A stretch of 64,000 bases of DNA, from contig NZ_CP046172.1 of the NCBI RefSeq assembly GCF_011801145.1, positions 5,518,001 through 5,582,000 of the forward strand, read 5' to 3'. Position numbers and translations under genes: made by a program. Below, one piece after another: positions 8,576 through 17,263 of the stretch (position 1 is the first letter of the stretch; each line of letters opens with the position of its first letter). The notes below the pieces were generated by a model. The model had not been told where the DNA came from. It ran no database searches and saw only the letters and a program-made list of their open reading frames with translations. The stretch comes from Nocardia arthritidis. Its GTDB lineage: Bacteria > Actinomycetota > Actinomycetes > Mycobacteriales > Mycobacteriaceae.

Positions 8576-9634
8576 ATGAACATAGTTGACGATGTCCGGA
8601 TCGGCGCGTTCGTATTCACCAGCCGGTACGACGGGCAGTCGGCCGCGGAGGTGCTGGCGCGCGGCGTTGCCACCGCACAGGCCGCCGAGGCGGCCGGATT
8701 CGACGACATCTGGGTCACCGAACATCATTTCGTGCCGTTCGGGGTCAATCCGTCCGCACTGACCTTCGCCGGATATCTGCTCGGCCGGACCAGCACGGTG
8801 CGGGTCGGCACGGCCGTCACCGTGCTGCCGCTGCATTCGCCCGTGCACGTCGCCGAGCAGGCCATGCTGCTCGATCACCTGTCCGGCGGCCGCTTCGATC
8901 TCGGCATCGGCCGGGCGCAGCCGGTCGTCGACTACGAGGTCATCGGGCGCGGCGTCGAATACTGGCGGCGCGGCCTGCCCGAGGCGCTCGATCTGGTGAC
9001 GGCCGCGATGTCCGGGCGGGTGTCCGCCGACTCCGACCTCTACCGCTTCCGCGAGGTGCGCCCCGAACCCGGGCCGGTCCCGGGCCGGTCGACCCCGATC
9101 TATCTGGCCGCGAACGCACCGACATCGGTGGAACTGGCCGCGACCCGCGGGCTGCCGATGCTGCTGTTCTTCGACAAGGACGCCGAGACCAAGGCCGCGA
9201 TGGTCGCCGAGCACGCGCGCATCGCCCGCGCGGCGGGCCACCCCGACACCGAATACGCCCACGGGACAGCACTTTTCGCACATGTGGCCGACGACCCGGA
9301 CGAGGCGGAGCGGGTGATGCGCCGGGCCGCGCGCGAATTCGTCCTCGCCAACCAGCAGTACCAGCCGCTCATCGAGGCGCCGCAGCGGATTGATCGCAAC
9401 GCCCCGGTGGACGAGGTCGCCGACCGGTTGGCCGCGGCCGCGCTGGCCGCCCATCCGGTCGGTGAGCCGCGGGTCTGCGTCGAACGGCTGGTCGAACAGA
9501 TCCGTGGCTCGGGCTGTCGCCGGGTGCTGTGCCAGGTGGAGATCGCCGGGGATCAGGACAGCGTGCTTGCCAATATCAAGCGGATGGGCGAGGAGGTGCT
9601 GCCCGAGGTCCGCAAGCGCCTCGGCGCGGGCTGA
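8576..9634 (+). CDS. Luciferase-like flavin-dependent oxidoreductase
   Basis: This is a 352-residue bacterial-luciferase-like TIM-barrel protein. Landmarks are AAEAAGFDDIWVTEHHF near the N-terminus, VRVGTAVTVLPLHSPVHVAE, and LDHLSGGRFDLGIGRAQP, all typical of the LLM family. Members use FMNH2 or F420H2 to oxidise or reduce diverse substrates. The HSPVHVAE segment and actinobacterial origin leave both cofactors possible. The gene ends 29 bases before the GH1 gene, so the two may be co-transcribed. The specific reaction is unknown. Confidence 0.8.
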   Translation: MNIVDDVRIGAFVFTSRYDGQSAAEVLARGVATAQAAEAAGFDDIWVTEHHFVPFGVNPSALTFAGYLLGRTSTVRVGTAVTVLPLHSPVHVAEQAMLLDHLSGGRFDLGIGRAQPVVDYEVIGRGVEYWRRGLPEALDLVTAAMSGRVSADSDLYRFREVRPEPGPVPGRSTPIYLAANAPTSVELAATRGLPMLLFFDKDAETKAAMVAEHARIARAAGHPDTEYAHGTALFAHVADDPDEAERVMRRAAREFVLANQQYQPLIEAPQRIDRNAPVDEVADRLAAAALAAHPVGEPRVCVERLVEQIRGSGCRRVLCQVEIAGDQDSVLANIKRMGEEVLPEVRKRLGAG

Positions 9635-9663
9635 ACTACGCCGAAAACGGGTACCCATGGGGT

Positions 9664-10899
9664 ATGGCAACTCAACCGCCCGCATCGGTGGACCCGTTCG
9701 GCCCCGAATTCCTCTGGGGCGTAGCCACTTCGGGTTTCCAATCCGAAGGGCACGCCCCGGACAGCAACTGGGTGCGCTACATCGCCAGGTCGGGTTACGA
9801 GGCATACGGTGACTCAATCGATTTCTACGACCGGTACGGCTCCGATCTGGCGCTCGCGCGCGCGATGGGGCTCAACGTATTCCGGATCAGCATCGAATGG
9901 GCCCGGATACAGCCGCAGCCGGGACAGTGGGACGAGGACGGATTCCGCTTCTACGATTCGCTGCTCGACGCGATCGCCGCCGCGGGCATGCGGCCGATGG
10001 TGACGCTCGATCACTGGGTGTATCCGGGCTGGCGGGCCGACCGGGGCGGCTGGAACGACGCGGGCATGGTCGACGACTGGCTGGCGAACGCCTGCACCGT
10101 CGTCGACCGGTACGCGGCGCGAAAACCGCTGTGGGTCACCGTGAACGAACCCGTCGCCTATATCGTGCACGAGGAGCAGCAGACCGGCGTCACCGGGCCG
10201 GTCATCGAGGAGCGAATCGCCGCGGTGCACAACGGGATACACGACTACATCCACCATGTGCAACCGGATGCGTTGGTCACCAGCAACATCGGCTATGTCG
10301 CGGGCAGCGAGACCCAGGTGAACCAGCCGGTGGTCGACCGCATCAAGGACCGACTCGACTACATCGGCGTCGACTATTACTACGGCGCGGACGATCCCAA
10401 CGCGCCGCCGCCGGGCGACCGCCAAATATGGGAGCTGCCTTTACAACCCGAGGGCGTCTACTACGCACTGCGCCACTACGCCCGCCAATTCCCCGGCAAA
10501 CCGCTCTATGTCGTCGAGAACGGCATGCCGACCCAGAACGGCCAACCGCGCCCCGACGGCTACGACCGCGCCGATTATCTGCGCGATATCGTCTACTGGC
10601 TGCAGCGCGCCCGCATGGACGGGATGAACCTGATGGGCTACAACTACTGGAGCCTCACCGACAACTACGAATGGGGTTCCTACACACCGCGTTTCGGCCT
10701 ATACACGGTGAACGTCCGCACCGATCCCGCGCTCACCCGCACCCCGACCGACGCCGCCGACGCCTACCGCACCATCGTGCACGCCGGCGGCGTCCCCCGC
10801 GACTACCTGCCGACTCGCCCGCCACTCGCCTGTTCGTACGTCGACCCGCCGAGCAGCTGCGATGATCCGGTCACGCTGCCGCCGTGCGCGGTGCTATAG
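9664..10899 (+). CDS. Glycoside hydrolase family 1 (beta-glucosidase-like)
   Basis: This is a 411-residue cytoplasmic protein with the GH1 (beta/alpha)8 landmarks: FLWGVATSGFQSEG near the N-terminus, acid/base Glu162 in TVNEPVAY, and nucleophile Glu285 in YVVENGMP. An aglycone-site NYWSLTDNYEW segment is also present. It is slightly shorter than typical beta-glucosidases (about 450 residues). The C-terminus carries a Cys-containing Pro-rich tail (residues 390-411). No sugar-transport genes are adjacent. Its last 6 bases overlap the convergent small repeat protein. Substrate is unknown; the family assignment is firm. Confidence 0.85.
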   Translation: MATQPPASVDPFGPEFLWGVATSGFQSEGHAPDSNWVRYIARSGYEAYGDSIDFYDRYGSDLALARAMGLNVFRISIEWARIQPQPGQWDEDGFRFYDSLLDAIAAAGMRPMVTLDHWVYPGWRADRGGWNDAGMVDDWLANACTVVDRYAARKPLWVTVNEPVAYIVHEEQQTGVTGPVIEERIAAVHNGIHDYIHHVQPDALVTSNIGYVAGSETQVNQPVVDRIKDRLDYIGVDYYYGADDPNAPPPGDRQIWELPLQPEGVYYALRHYARQFPGKPLYVVENGMPTQNGQPRPDGYDRADYLRDIVYWLQRARMDGMNLMGYNYWSLTDNYEWGSYTPRFGLYTVNVRTDPALTRTPTDAADAYRTIVHAGGVPRDYLPTRPPLACSYVDPPSSCDDPVTLPPCAVL

Positions 10900-11109
10900 A
10901 TCGCTCGGCAGCAAGCTGGCGTGATCATCGATCTGCTGAACATCCACCTCGTCGCCCGGCAGCAAGCTGGCGTGATCATCGATCTGCTGAATACCGGCGT
11001 GATCCGTCGGCAGCAGGCTGGCGTGATCATCGGCCGCGGCGACACCCGAGCCGACCAGCAGTAAACCGCCCGCCGCCCCAACCAATACGAGCGCCTTCAG
11101 ATTCTTCAT
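10894..11109 (-). CDS. Tiny secreted protein with three 17-residue repeats
   Basis: This is a 71-residue protein with a strong ribosome-binding site (GAGAGGGAG) six bases before the ATG at 11109. Residues 1-26 are a signal peptide ending in VAAA. The rest is a repeat of DDHASLLP followed by a variable spacer and QQI: units begin at Asp27, Asp44 and Asp61, the last one cut short after SDL. The mature chain is only about 45 residues, very acidic, and has no Cys. No family is recognised. Possible roles are a processed peptide precursor, a metal- or surface-binding peptide, or a structural coat peptide. Confidence 0.75.
   Translation of the reverse strand: MKNLKALVLVGAAGGLLLVGSGVAAADDHASLLPTDHAGIQQIDDHASLLPGDEVDVQQIDDHASLLPSDL
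10906..11033 (-). repeat. Three tandem 51-bp coding repeats
   Basis: Units start at 10906, 10957 and 11008, exactly 51 bases (17 codons) apart. The first 35 bases of the first two are identical, and the third matches over its first 26 bases with one change. Near-identity at synonymous positions means recent duplication or gene conversion. They encode the DDHASLLP repeats of the secreted peptide. Confidence 0.8.
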
Positions 11110-11223
11110 GAATTACTCCCTCTCACAAGATAATTCACAGTTGTCGACGGCAAATCGACCGTCGAGTCATGGTTTTATCAAGGATGTGGGGCACTCGCCG
11201 CGGCCGTGTTCCCAGAACTGAGA

Positions 11224-11251
11224 GGTCGCCCGGCGACGCCGCCGAGCGACC
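11224..11251 (-). terminator. Hairpin downstream of the terpenoid operon
   Basis: GGTCGC plus CGGCG on one side pairs with CGCCG plus GCGACC on the other, with one mismatch and a four-base loop. It lies 12 bases after the stop of the monooxygenase gene (11263), the last gene of the minus-strand run. It would separate that run from the repeat-peptide gene. Confidence 0.45.
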
Positions 11252-11262
11252 GATGAACTCGC

Positions 11263-12789
11263 TCAGGCCGTTCGGGCCGTCACCTCGCCCGCGCGGCTCG
11301 TCGTCTCGTACGCCTCCACGTCGAACTTTCGCACCAGCCGCCGGAACCGGAAGCTGAAATCCGGCCACAGCGTGGTGTTTTTGCCGTTTTCGTCCAGGAA
11401 CCAGCTGGTGCAGCCGCCGGCGAGCCAGATGCTGCCGTCCATCATCCGCTGCACCTGCCGGGTGTATTCGGTTTCCAAATCCTTTCGCACCTCGACCGTC
11501 CGCAGACCGCGTTCGGCGACCGTGGCGACCGCGTCGACGATGTAGTTGATCTGGGATTCGATGGTGTAGATCGATGAGGTGTAGCTCAATCCGGTATTCG
11601 GGCCGAGTATCACGAAGGCGTTCGGGAAATTGGCGACGGCCGTACCCTTATAGGCGTGCGCGCCCTCGGCGGCGTATATCTCGGCCAGCGTGCGGCCATC
11701 CCTGCCGCGGAACAGATCCCAGGTCGGCGAGTTGGTGACCCGGAATCCGGTGGCCAGCACGATGGCATCGGCCGGGCGCTCGGTCCCGTCCTCGGCGACG
11801 ATCGAATTCTCCCGGATCTCCTTGATACCGCCGGTGACCACCTCGACATTGTCGCGGCCGAGGGCCGGATAGTAATTGTTCGAGATCAGCATGCGCTTGC
11901 AGCCGAGGCGGTAGTCCGGCGTCACCTTCCGGCGCAGCGCCGGATCACGGATCTCCAGCCACATCTTCACCCGCGCCATGAATTCGTAGAGCACGGCCAG
12001 CCGCGGATATTTGGTCTGCCCGAAGACGAACAGTTCACGATTCGCGTAGATGGCCGCGCGCAACAGCCGTTGCAGGCCGGGTACGTGTTTGAAGGCGAAA
12101 CGCTCCAGCGCGAAGTATCCGCGATCCAACCGCGGCAACACCCACGGCGCGCTGCGCTGATACACGTCGAGCCGCGCGGCGTCGGGCGCGAGGGCGGGCA
12201 CGATCTGAATCGCCGACGCGCCGGTGCCGACGACGGCGACCCGCTTACCGGTCAGCTCCGCTTCGTGATCCCAACGAGCGGAATGGAATATCTTCCCCTC
12301 GAATGTGTGAATTCCCTTGATATCCGGTAATTTCGGCTCGCAGAGCGCCCCGACCGCGGATACCGCGATATCGGCCGTGAACGGGCCCTGGCTGGTCTGG
12401 ATCTCCCACCTGGCATCCGCCTCGTTCCACTGCGCGTCCAGCATTTCGCAGCCGAAGACGACCTTCTCCCGCACCTGATACCGGTCGGCGATATCCCGCA
12501 GGTACTGCTGGATCTCCGGCTGCGGTGAAAACGACCGCGTCCATTCCGGATTCAGCGCGAACGAATACGAATACAGATGCGAGGGCACATCGCAGGTGGC
12601 GCCGGGATAGGTGTTGTCGCGCCAGGTTCCGCCGACGTCGTCGCCCCGCTCGAGGATCAGCAGGTCGGTGAATCCGCGCTCGATCAACCGAATTGCCGTA
12701 CCGAGTCCGGCGAATCCGCAACCGACGATGACGACATGCGCGTGGCGCGCGGTGGTCCCGTGCCCCTCTTTGATAACTTGGCCACTCAT
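11263..12789 (-). CDS. Flavin monooxygenase, Baeyer-Villiger type
   Basis: This 508-residue protein has two Rossmann motifs: VIVGCGFAGLG for FAD near residue 22 and VAVVGTGASAIQ for NADPH near residue 185. Between them, residues 163-173 read FEGKIFHSARW, an exact fit to the type I Baeyer-Villiger fingerprint FxGxxxHxxxW. Such enzymes insert oxygen next to a ketone, giving esters or lactones, and some oxidise S or N. The gene starts 54 bases after the HMG-CoA synthase gene and is followed by a hairpin. It is therefore probably the last gene of the isoprenoid operon and a tailoring enzyme for its product. The substrate is inferred, not seen. Confidence 0.82.
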   Translation of the reverse strand: MSGQVIKEGHGTTARHAHVVIVGCGFAGLGTAIRLIERGFTDLLILERGDDVGGTWRDNTYPGATCDVPSHLYSYSFALNPEWTRSFSPQPEIQQYLRDIADRYQVREKVVFGCEMLDAQWNEADARWEIQTSQGPFTADIAVSAVGALCEPKLPDIKGIHTFEGKIFHSARWDHEAELTGKRVAVVGTGASAIQIVPALAPDAARLDVYQRSAPWVLPRLDRGYFALERFAFKHVPGLQRLLRAAIYANRELFVFGQTKYPRLAVLYEFMARVKMWLEIRDPALRRKVTPDYRLGCKRMLISNNYYPALGRDNVEVVTGGIKEIRENSIVAEDGTERPADAIVLATGFRVTNSPTWDLFRGRDGRTLAEIYAAEGAHAYKGTAVANFPNAFVILGPNTGLSYTSSIYTIESQINYIVDAVATVAERGLRTVEVRKDLETEYTRQVQRMMDGSIWLAGGCTSWFLDENGKNTTLWPDFSFRFRRLVRKFDVEAYETTSRAGEVTARTA

Positions 12790-12843
12790 CTGGGCCCCCT
12801 CACCGGGATTGTGGATGGATTCGTTGCCGGACTCGTGAATCGG

Positions 12844-14016
12844 TCATCGCGATTCGTAGATGCGTTTGTGCCCGGAGATCGCGGCGAGCCGGAACGGGCG
12901 TCCGGTCTCCTCGGGGGTCGCGTGATACATACCGTCCGAAGGCGATTGGGCCTCGTGCAATTCGCGGTAGTGGTCGTAGTCGAGCGGCGCGCGGGTTTCG
13001 ATGGCCTGCCGGTTGGCCTCGGTGCGCAGATGTTCGCGGTAGCCGGGTTCGACTGTGCCGCTGAAGAATTCGGCGACGCTACCGGATCCGTAGCTGATGA
13101 ACGCGAGCGGTTTTCCGGTGAGGTCGTCGGCATTGTCGAGCAGCGACGCGAGCCCGAGGTACAGCGATGCGGTGTAGCTGTTGCCGACCGTGCGGTTGTA
13201 GCTGGTGGTGTGGCGGATCACCGCGTCGATCTCGGCCGGATCGGCGGTGTGGCCCTGACTTTCGAGCAGATGCCGATGCGCCTTGTACGCCATCTTGGTG
13301 AAGGGCTGGTGATAGCAGAACGCGGCGAATTCGGTGAGATCGCGGCCGCCGCGCCGCCGGTAATCGGTCCACGCCTCCTGCGTCGCCTTCTGATAGGCGT
13401 TCACCGAGGTCTTGCCGTCGACCATCGCGGCGGTCCGGTAGTTCGGGCGCCAGAAATCCATGATGTCGGCGCTGTACAGACCGGAGTGCGGTTCCAGGCG
13501 CAGAATCGCCGGATCCGCGCTGACCAGCATGGCGACCGCGGCGGCGCCCTGCGTCGGTTCACCGGGGCTGTCGAGTTCGTATTTCGCGATATCGGCGGCG
13601 ATCACCAGCACCCGCTGCGACGGGTCGCGGGCGATGAGGCCGGCGGCGAATTGCAGTCCGGCGGTGCCGCCGTAGCAGGCCTGCTTGAGCTCGACGACGC
13701 GGGCGGTATTGGGCAGACCGATCAGCGGATGCAGATACAGGCCGGCGGCTTTGGATTGGTCGACACCGCTTTCGGTGGCCAGCAGCACGGTGCGGATGTT
13801 GTCGACGCCGTTGCGTTCGAGAATCGGCTGGGCGGCGGCCGCGGCGATGGTGACGATGTCCTCGTCGGCGGCGGCGACGCTCATCTTGTCCTGGCCGATG
13901 CCGAGATAGAACTTGTCCGGATCGACGCCGAGGCGTTCGGCGAGCACGGCGTGGTCGAGCGCGTAATGCGTTGTGGCGAAGGAGAGGTCGTGGATGCCGA
14001 GCGGAATCGTTGTCAT
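12844..14016 (-). CDS. mvaS: Hydroxymethylglutaryl-CoA synthase
   Basis: This 390-residue protein condenses acetyl-CoA with acetoacetyl-CoA to HMG-CoA, the first committed mevalonate step. The nucleophile is Cys114 in VELKQACYGGTAG, the general-base Glu82 is in LLATESGVDQ, and a His lies in CYHQPFTKMA, all as in bacterial MvaS. The ATG at 14016 overlaps the HMG-CoA reductase stop (ATGA), so the two are translationally coupled. It is the sixth and last of the mevalonate genes, in the order known from Streptomyces sp. CL190. Confidence 0.95.
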   Translation of the reverse strand: MTTIPLGIHDLSFATTHYALDHAVLAERLGVDPDKFYLGIGQDKMSVAAADEDIVTIAAAAAQPILERNGVDNIRTVLLATESGVDQSKAAGLYLHPLIGLPNTARVVELKQACYGGTAGLQFAAGLIARDPSQRVLVIAADIAKYELDSPGEPTQGAAAVAMLVSADPAILRLEPHSGLYSADIMDFWRPNYRTAAMVDGKTSVNAYQKATQEAWTDYRRRGGRDLTEFAAFCYHQPFTKMAYKAHRHLLESQGHTADPAEIDAVIRHTTSYNRTVGNSYTASLYLGLASLLDNADDLTGKPLAFISYGSGSVAEFFSGTVEPGYREHLRTEANRQAIETRAPLDYDHYRELHEAQSPSDGMYHATPEETGRPFRLAAISGHKRIYESR

Positions 14017-15080
14017 GGCTGTACTCCGTTGCTTGCGGTGGACCGTTCGAACTGGGTGTGGGCGCGCATCAGTTCGCCGCTGTTGGTTTGCGCCGCCATC
14101 AGCGACAGTTCGCCGCACAGCACGGCGGCGGCGGCGATCACGGCGAGCCGTCGGGCGTTATCGCCCGGATCCCGATCCTGGCGGCAGCCGAGGCGGGTCA
14201 GGTTCTCGTCGACGAAACCCAAATCCTTGCCGTTGCCGATGGTTCCGACGATGAGGTTCGGCAGCGTGCACGAGAAATACAGGTCCCCCGCGCGGTCCTC
14301 GGCATGCGTTATGCCCTGGGATCCTTCGACGATATTCGCTGCGTCCTGCCCGGTGGCCAGGTAGAACGCCAGCAGCATGTTGGCGTAATGCGCGTTGGCG
14401 GAACGGATTCCGCCCGCCAGCAGCGTGCCGATGAGGTTCTTGCGGATGTTCAACTCGACCACCTGTCGAGCGGTGGTGTGCAGTCTCCTTTCCACGATGT
14501 CGCGCGGTATCAGCAATTCGGTGACGACGTTCTTGCCGCGCCCGAGGATCCCGTTGACGGCCGTCGCCTTCTTGTCCGTGCAGTAGTTTCCGGAGATCGA
14601 GACGTAGCGCAGGCCCGGCCGCGTCGCCAGGATGTGGTTCATCAGGTGGTCGCAGGCGAGGGTGACCATATTGTGGCCGGAGGCGTCGCCGGTGGTGAAT
14701 TCGAAGCGCAGGAACAGCAGATTCCCGGTGATCTGATGATGCAGATCGATGAGGCGGGCGAAGCGGCTGCTGCCCGCCGCCACCTCTTGTAGTTGGGGGA
14801 ATTGACTTTTCAGCGTTTCGACGGCGGTGTGCGCGGCGTACGCGTCGTCGGCCTCGAGCAGGATCGAGCGGGTCATCCGGTCGTCGACGAGGGTGGCGAC
14901 CACACCGCGTTCGGTCAGCGTCGAAATCCGCGCGCCGCGACCGACCGAGGGCCACAGCGGTGATTCGTAGGTGGCCAGCGGGATGTCGACGGAGTCGTCG
15001 ACCACATTGCCGGTGATCCGGACCGGACCGACCCACCGCAGCGGAACAGCCGCACTGGAGATGTCGTCAGTGTCTTTCAT
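14013..15080 (-). CDS. mvaA: Hydroxymethylglutaryl-CoA reductase (class I type)
   Basis: This 355-residue protein reduces HMG-CoA to mevalonate. Catalytic residues are Glu39 in TYESPLWPS, Asp132 in TTGDASGHNM, Lys171 in CTDKKATA, and a C-terminal His in ELMRAHTQF. GTIGNG is the NADP(H)-site motif. These segments fit the class I (actinobacterial/eukaryotic-like) enzymes rather than Pseudomonas class II. There are no membrane segments, so it is soluble. It begins 9 bases after the type 2 isomerase gene and overlaps HMG-CoA synthase. Confidence 0.95.
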   Translation of the reverse strand: MKDTDDISSAAVPLRWVGPVRITGNVVDDSVDIPLATYESPLWPSVGRGARISTLTERGVVATLVDDRMTRSILLEADDAYAAHTAVETLKSQFPQLQEVAAGSSRFARLIDLHHQITGNLLFLRFEFTTGDASGHNMVTLACDHLMNHILATRPGLRYVSISGNYCTDKKATAVNGILGRGKNVVTELLIPRDIVERRLHTTARQVVELNIRKNLIGTLLAGGIRSANAHYANMLLAFYLATGQDAANIVEGSQGITHAEDRAGDLYFSCTLPNLIVGTIGNGKDLGFVDENLTRLGCRQDRDPGDNARRLAVIAAAAVLCGELSLMAAQTNSGELMRAHTQFERSTASNGVQP

Positions 15081-15089
15081 GGATGCGCC

Positions 15090-16190
15090 CTAACCCCTAT
15101 CCTTTTCGTTCCACCACAGGCTGCGATGGGCATAAGCGGCGGAATCTATGCCGCGCACCCGGCAGAAGGTCTCCACCTCGCCGGTGATCAACAGATCGCT
15201 GCCCGCCAGATCCGCCGGTGTCGGCGCGCCGAGCACGGTCAGGATCTGCCGCAGCTGCGTCAGCCAGGTGCGAATCATCTCGACCAAGGCTTCGGCGCCC
15301 TGGCCGACGACCGTGTCCAGGAATCGGCCCGCGACCCCGGTCGCGTTGGCGCCCAACGCGAGAGCGCGGGCGATATCGAGGGGTGAGCGGATGCCGCCGG
15401 AGGCGAAGATATCGATGCCGCCGATACCCGCGCAGTCGAGCAGGCAGTTGGGCGTCGACTGCCCCCAATCCTCGATGAAGGAGAAATCGCCCGCGCTGCG
15501 CCGGTCGTTTTCGATGCGCGCGAAATTGGTGCCGCCGCGCCCGCCGACATCGGCGACGGCGACCCCGGCGTCGCGCAACCAGGTGACGGTGGGCCTGCTG
15601 AGCCCGAACCCGACCTCCTTGACGATCACTGGGATCGGCACCGCGGCGGTGATCTCCTCGATCCGGCGCGGCCACGACCCGAAATTCCGGTCGCCCTCGG
15701 GCATTACGGTTTCCTGGACCGCGTTGAGGTGGATCTGCAGGGCATCGGCCTCCAGCAGATCGATCGCCCGGCGCACCTGATCCAGCGTCGCCGTGGCATT
15801 GACGTTGGCCATGACGAAGCCGTGCGGATTCTCCTGCCGCAGTATCCGAAAGGTGTCGGCGACGGCGGGTTCGCGGAAGTAGGCGCTCATCGATCCGGAC
15901 GCGATCGGGATGCCGGTTTCCCGCGCGGCGATGGCCAGCTGGCGGTTGATCTCTCCGGTATTCGGGCTGCCTCCGGTCATACCGTTGACGAACAGCGGTG
16001 TGTCCCAACGCTTTCCGGCGACGTCGACGGCCAGCGAAACATCACGCCCGTCGATTCCGGCGAGGGCGTGGTGGATGAAGGTGATTGAGTCGAAGTCGTT
16101 GCGGCCGTTACCGGTTCGCTGCTGCCGCACGGCGTGACGGACGTGCTCGTCCTTGCGGTTGGCCGGATCCCCTTGCGATACCGTGTTCAT
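15090..16190 (-). CDS. fni: Type 2 isopentenyl-diphosphate delta-isomerase
   Basis: This 366-residue TIM-barrel protein is of the FMN-dependent type 2 isomerases that interconvert IPP and DMAPP. Landmarks are RKDEHVRHAV at the N-terminus (substrate binding), FVNGMTGGSP, GSMSAYFREP, the HLNAVQE acid/base segment, and FASGGIRSPLD for FMN phosphate. It overlaps the phosphomevalonate kinase stop by four bases. Placement between PMK and HMG-CoA reductase matches the CL190-type mevalonate operon. Confidence 0.95.
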   Translation of the reverse strand: MNTVSQGDPANRKDEHVRHAVRQQRTGNGRNDFDSITFIHHALAGIDGRDVSLAVDVAGKRWDTPLFVNGMTGGSPNTGEINRQLAIAARETGIPIASGSMSAYFREPAVADTFRILRQENPHGFVMANVNATATLDQVRRAIDLLEADALQIHLNAVQETVMPEGDRNFGSWPRRIEEITAAVPIPVIVKEVGFGLSRPTVTWLRDAGVAVADVGGRGGTNFARIENDRRSAGDFSFIEDWGQSTPNCLLDCAGIGGIDIFASGGIRSPLDIARALALGANATGVAGRFLDTVVGQGAEALVEMIRTWLTQLRQILTVLGAPTPADLAGSDLLITGEVETFCRVRGIDSAAYAHRSLWWNEKDRG

Positions 16191-17263
16191 GTGCGGTCCC
16201 CTTCGAATGGGTGCGTCCGCAGCGGCAGCGGCCGGATGCCCGCGGTGACCCAGCGGTCGGTGAGTTCGGTGCTGGCGCCAGGGTCGATCAGCGCGATACC
16301 GCAGTCGCCGCCGCCCGCGCCGGATGGTTTGGCGGCGGCGCCCACCGCCTCACCCGCCTCGCACAGCGCCCGCAGTCGCGGTGTCATGATGCCGAGCTGG
16401 GCCGAGGTATCGAGATCGATCAGAAGCGTTCTGGCGCGGCGGATTTCGGCGCTGATGCCGATCGGGTCGTCGGCTTCGATCGCGGTGACGAGCCGCCGCA
16501 CGCAGTGCTCGCTGTGCCCGAGAAAGGCGGTGTGGTCGCGGCTTTCGCGGAGCCCGGCGACCAGCTTCGGTGTCGACGCGGGCGTTCCGGTCCAACCGAC
16601 CCGCATGGCAAGGCTTTTCGGCGTAGGCAACGGTCGCACCGATAATCCGGGCCACGGTTCGCCGAGTGTGGCCTCGATCCCTTTGCGCGCGGCCAGCTCG
16701 GCGACCAGGCCGCGGTCGGGTGAACTGTAGGCGAGCCAGCCGCCCCAGGTGCTCGCCGCGACATCACCGCCGGAGGCGCGCGGATTCACCGAGATGGTGG
16801 CCAGCATCGCCAACCGGTACCGGTCCATCGGGCCGAGATCGAGCCGGTGGAACGCATCCAATGCCGCTACGGTCGCGGCGGTGACCGCGGCGCTGGATCC
16901 GAGACCCAATTTCGTGCCGTCGTTGTCGGCGAGGTCGGTGCTGATGCTCAATTCATAAGGGCGCTGGCCGATTTCACGCTCGATGAGCAGCTGGTCGACC
17001 GCCGCGGCCGCCGCGAAGACGTATGCGAACGCCGCGGGCACGGTGGCGTCGGCGGTGAGCGGGACAATGCGGTCGCCGTCGCGGCGGCAGGAAAGCGTCG
17101 CGCCGCCGTCCAGTTCGGTATGCAGTGTGGTCTCGCCGGTGGTCTCGGCAATGGTCGCGGTCGCATAGCGGTCGACCGCGACGAGGACCGCGCTGTGCCC
17201 CGGCTCGACCACCGCGTATTCGCCTGCGATGAAGAGCTTTCCGGGGGCGCGACAGGTGATCAT
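16187..17263 (-). CDS. mvaK2: Phosphomevalonate kinase (GHMP family)
   Basis: This is a 358-residue GHMP kinase. The start ATG at 17263 overlaps the decarboxylase stop. It has the N-terminal APGKLFIAGEYAVVEPGHSA segment, the phosphate-binding loop GLGSSAAVTAA, and the C-terminal motif KPSGAGGGDCG. These mark bacterial phosphomevalonate kinases, which convert mevalonate-5-phosphate to the diphosphate with ATP. Upstream in-frame codons read into the decarboxylase gene and were not used. Confidence 0.93.
   Translation of the reverse strand: MITCRAPGKLFIAGEYAVVEPGHSAVLVAVDRYATATIAETTGETTLHTELDGGATLSCRRDGDRIVPLTADATVPAAFAYVFAAAAAVDQLLIEREIGQRPYELSISTDLADNDGTKLGLGSSAAVTAATVAALDAFHRLDLGPMDRYRLAMLATISVNPRASGGDVAASTWGGWLAYSSPDRGLVAELAARKGIEATLGEPWPGLSVRPLPTPKSLAMRVGWTGTPASTPKLVAGLRESRDHTAFLGHSEHCVRRLVTAIEADDPIGISAEIRRARTLLIDLDTSAQLGIMTPRLRALCEAGEAVGAAAKPSGAGGGDCGIALIDPGASTELTDRWVTAGIRPLPLRTHPFEGDRT

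Noticed and set aside
10906..11033. Possible CRISPR-like array (three 51-bp units)
   Set aside because: The units are tandem, in frame, and encode repeats of a protein with signal peptide and ribosome-binding site; there are no unique spacers.
12577..14364. 595-codon plus-strand open frame opposite the monooxygenase and HMG-CoA synthase genes
   Set aside because: It is antisense to two clearly recognised genes, has no domain, and long antisense frames are expected in GC-rich actinobacterial DNA.
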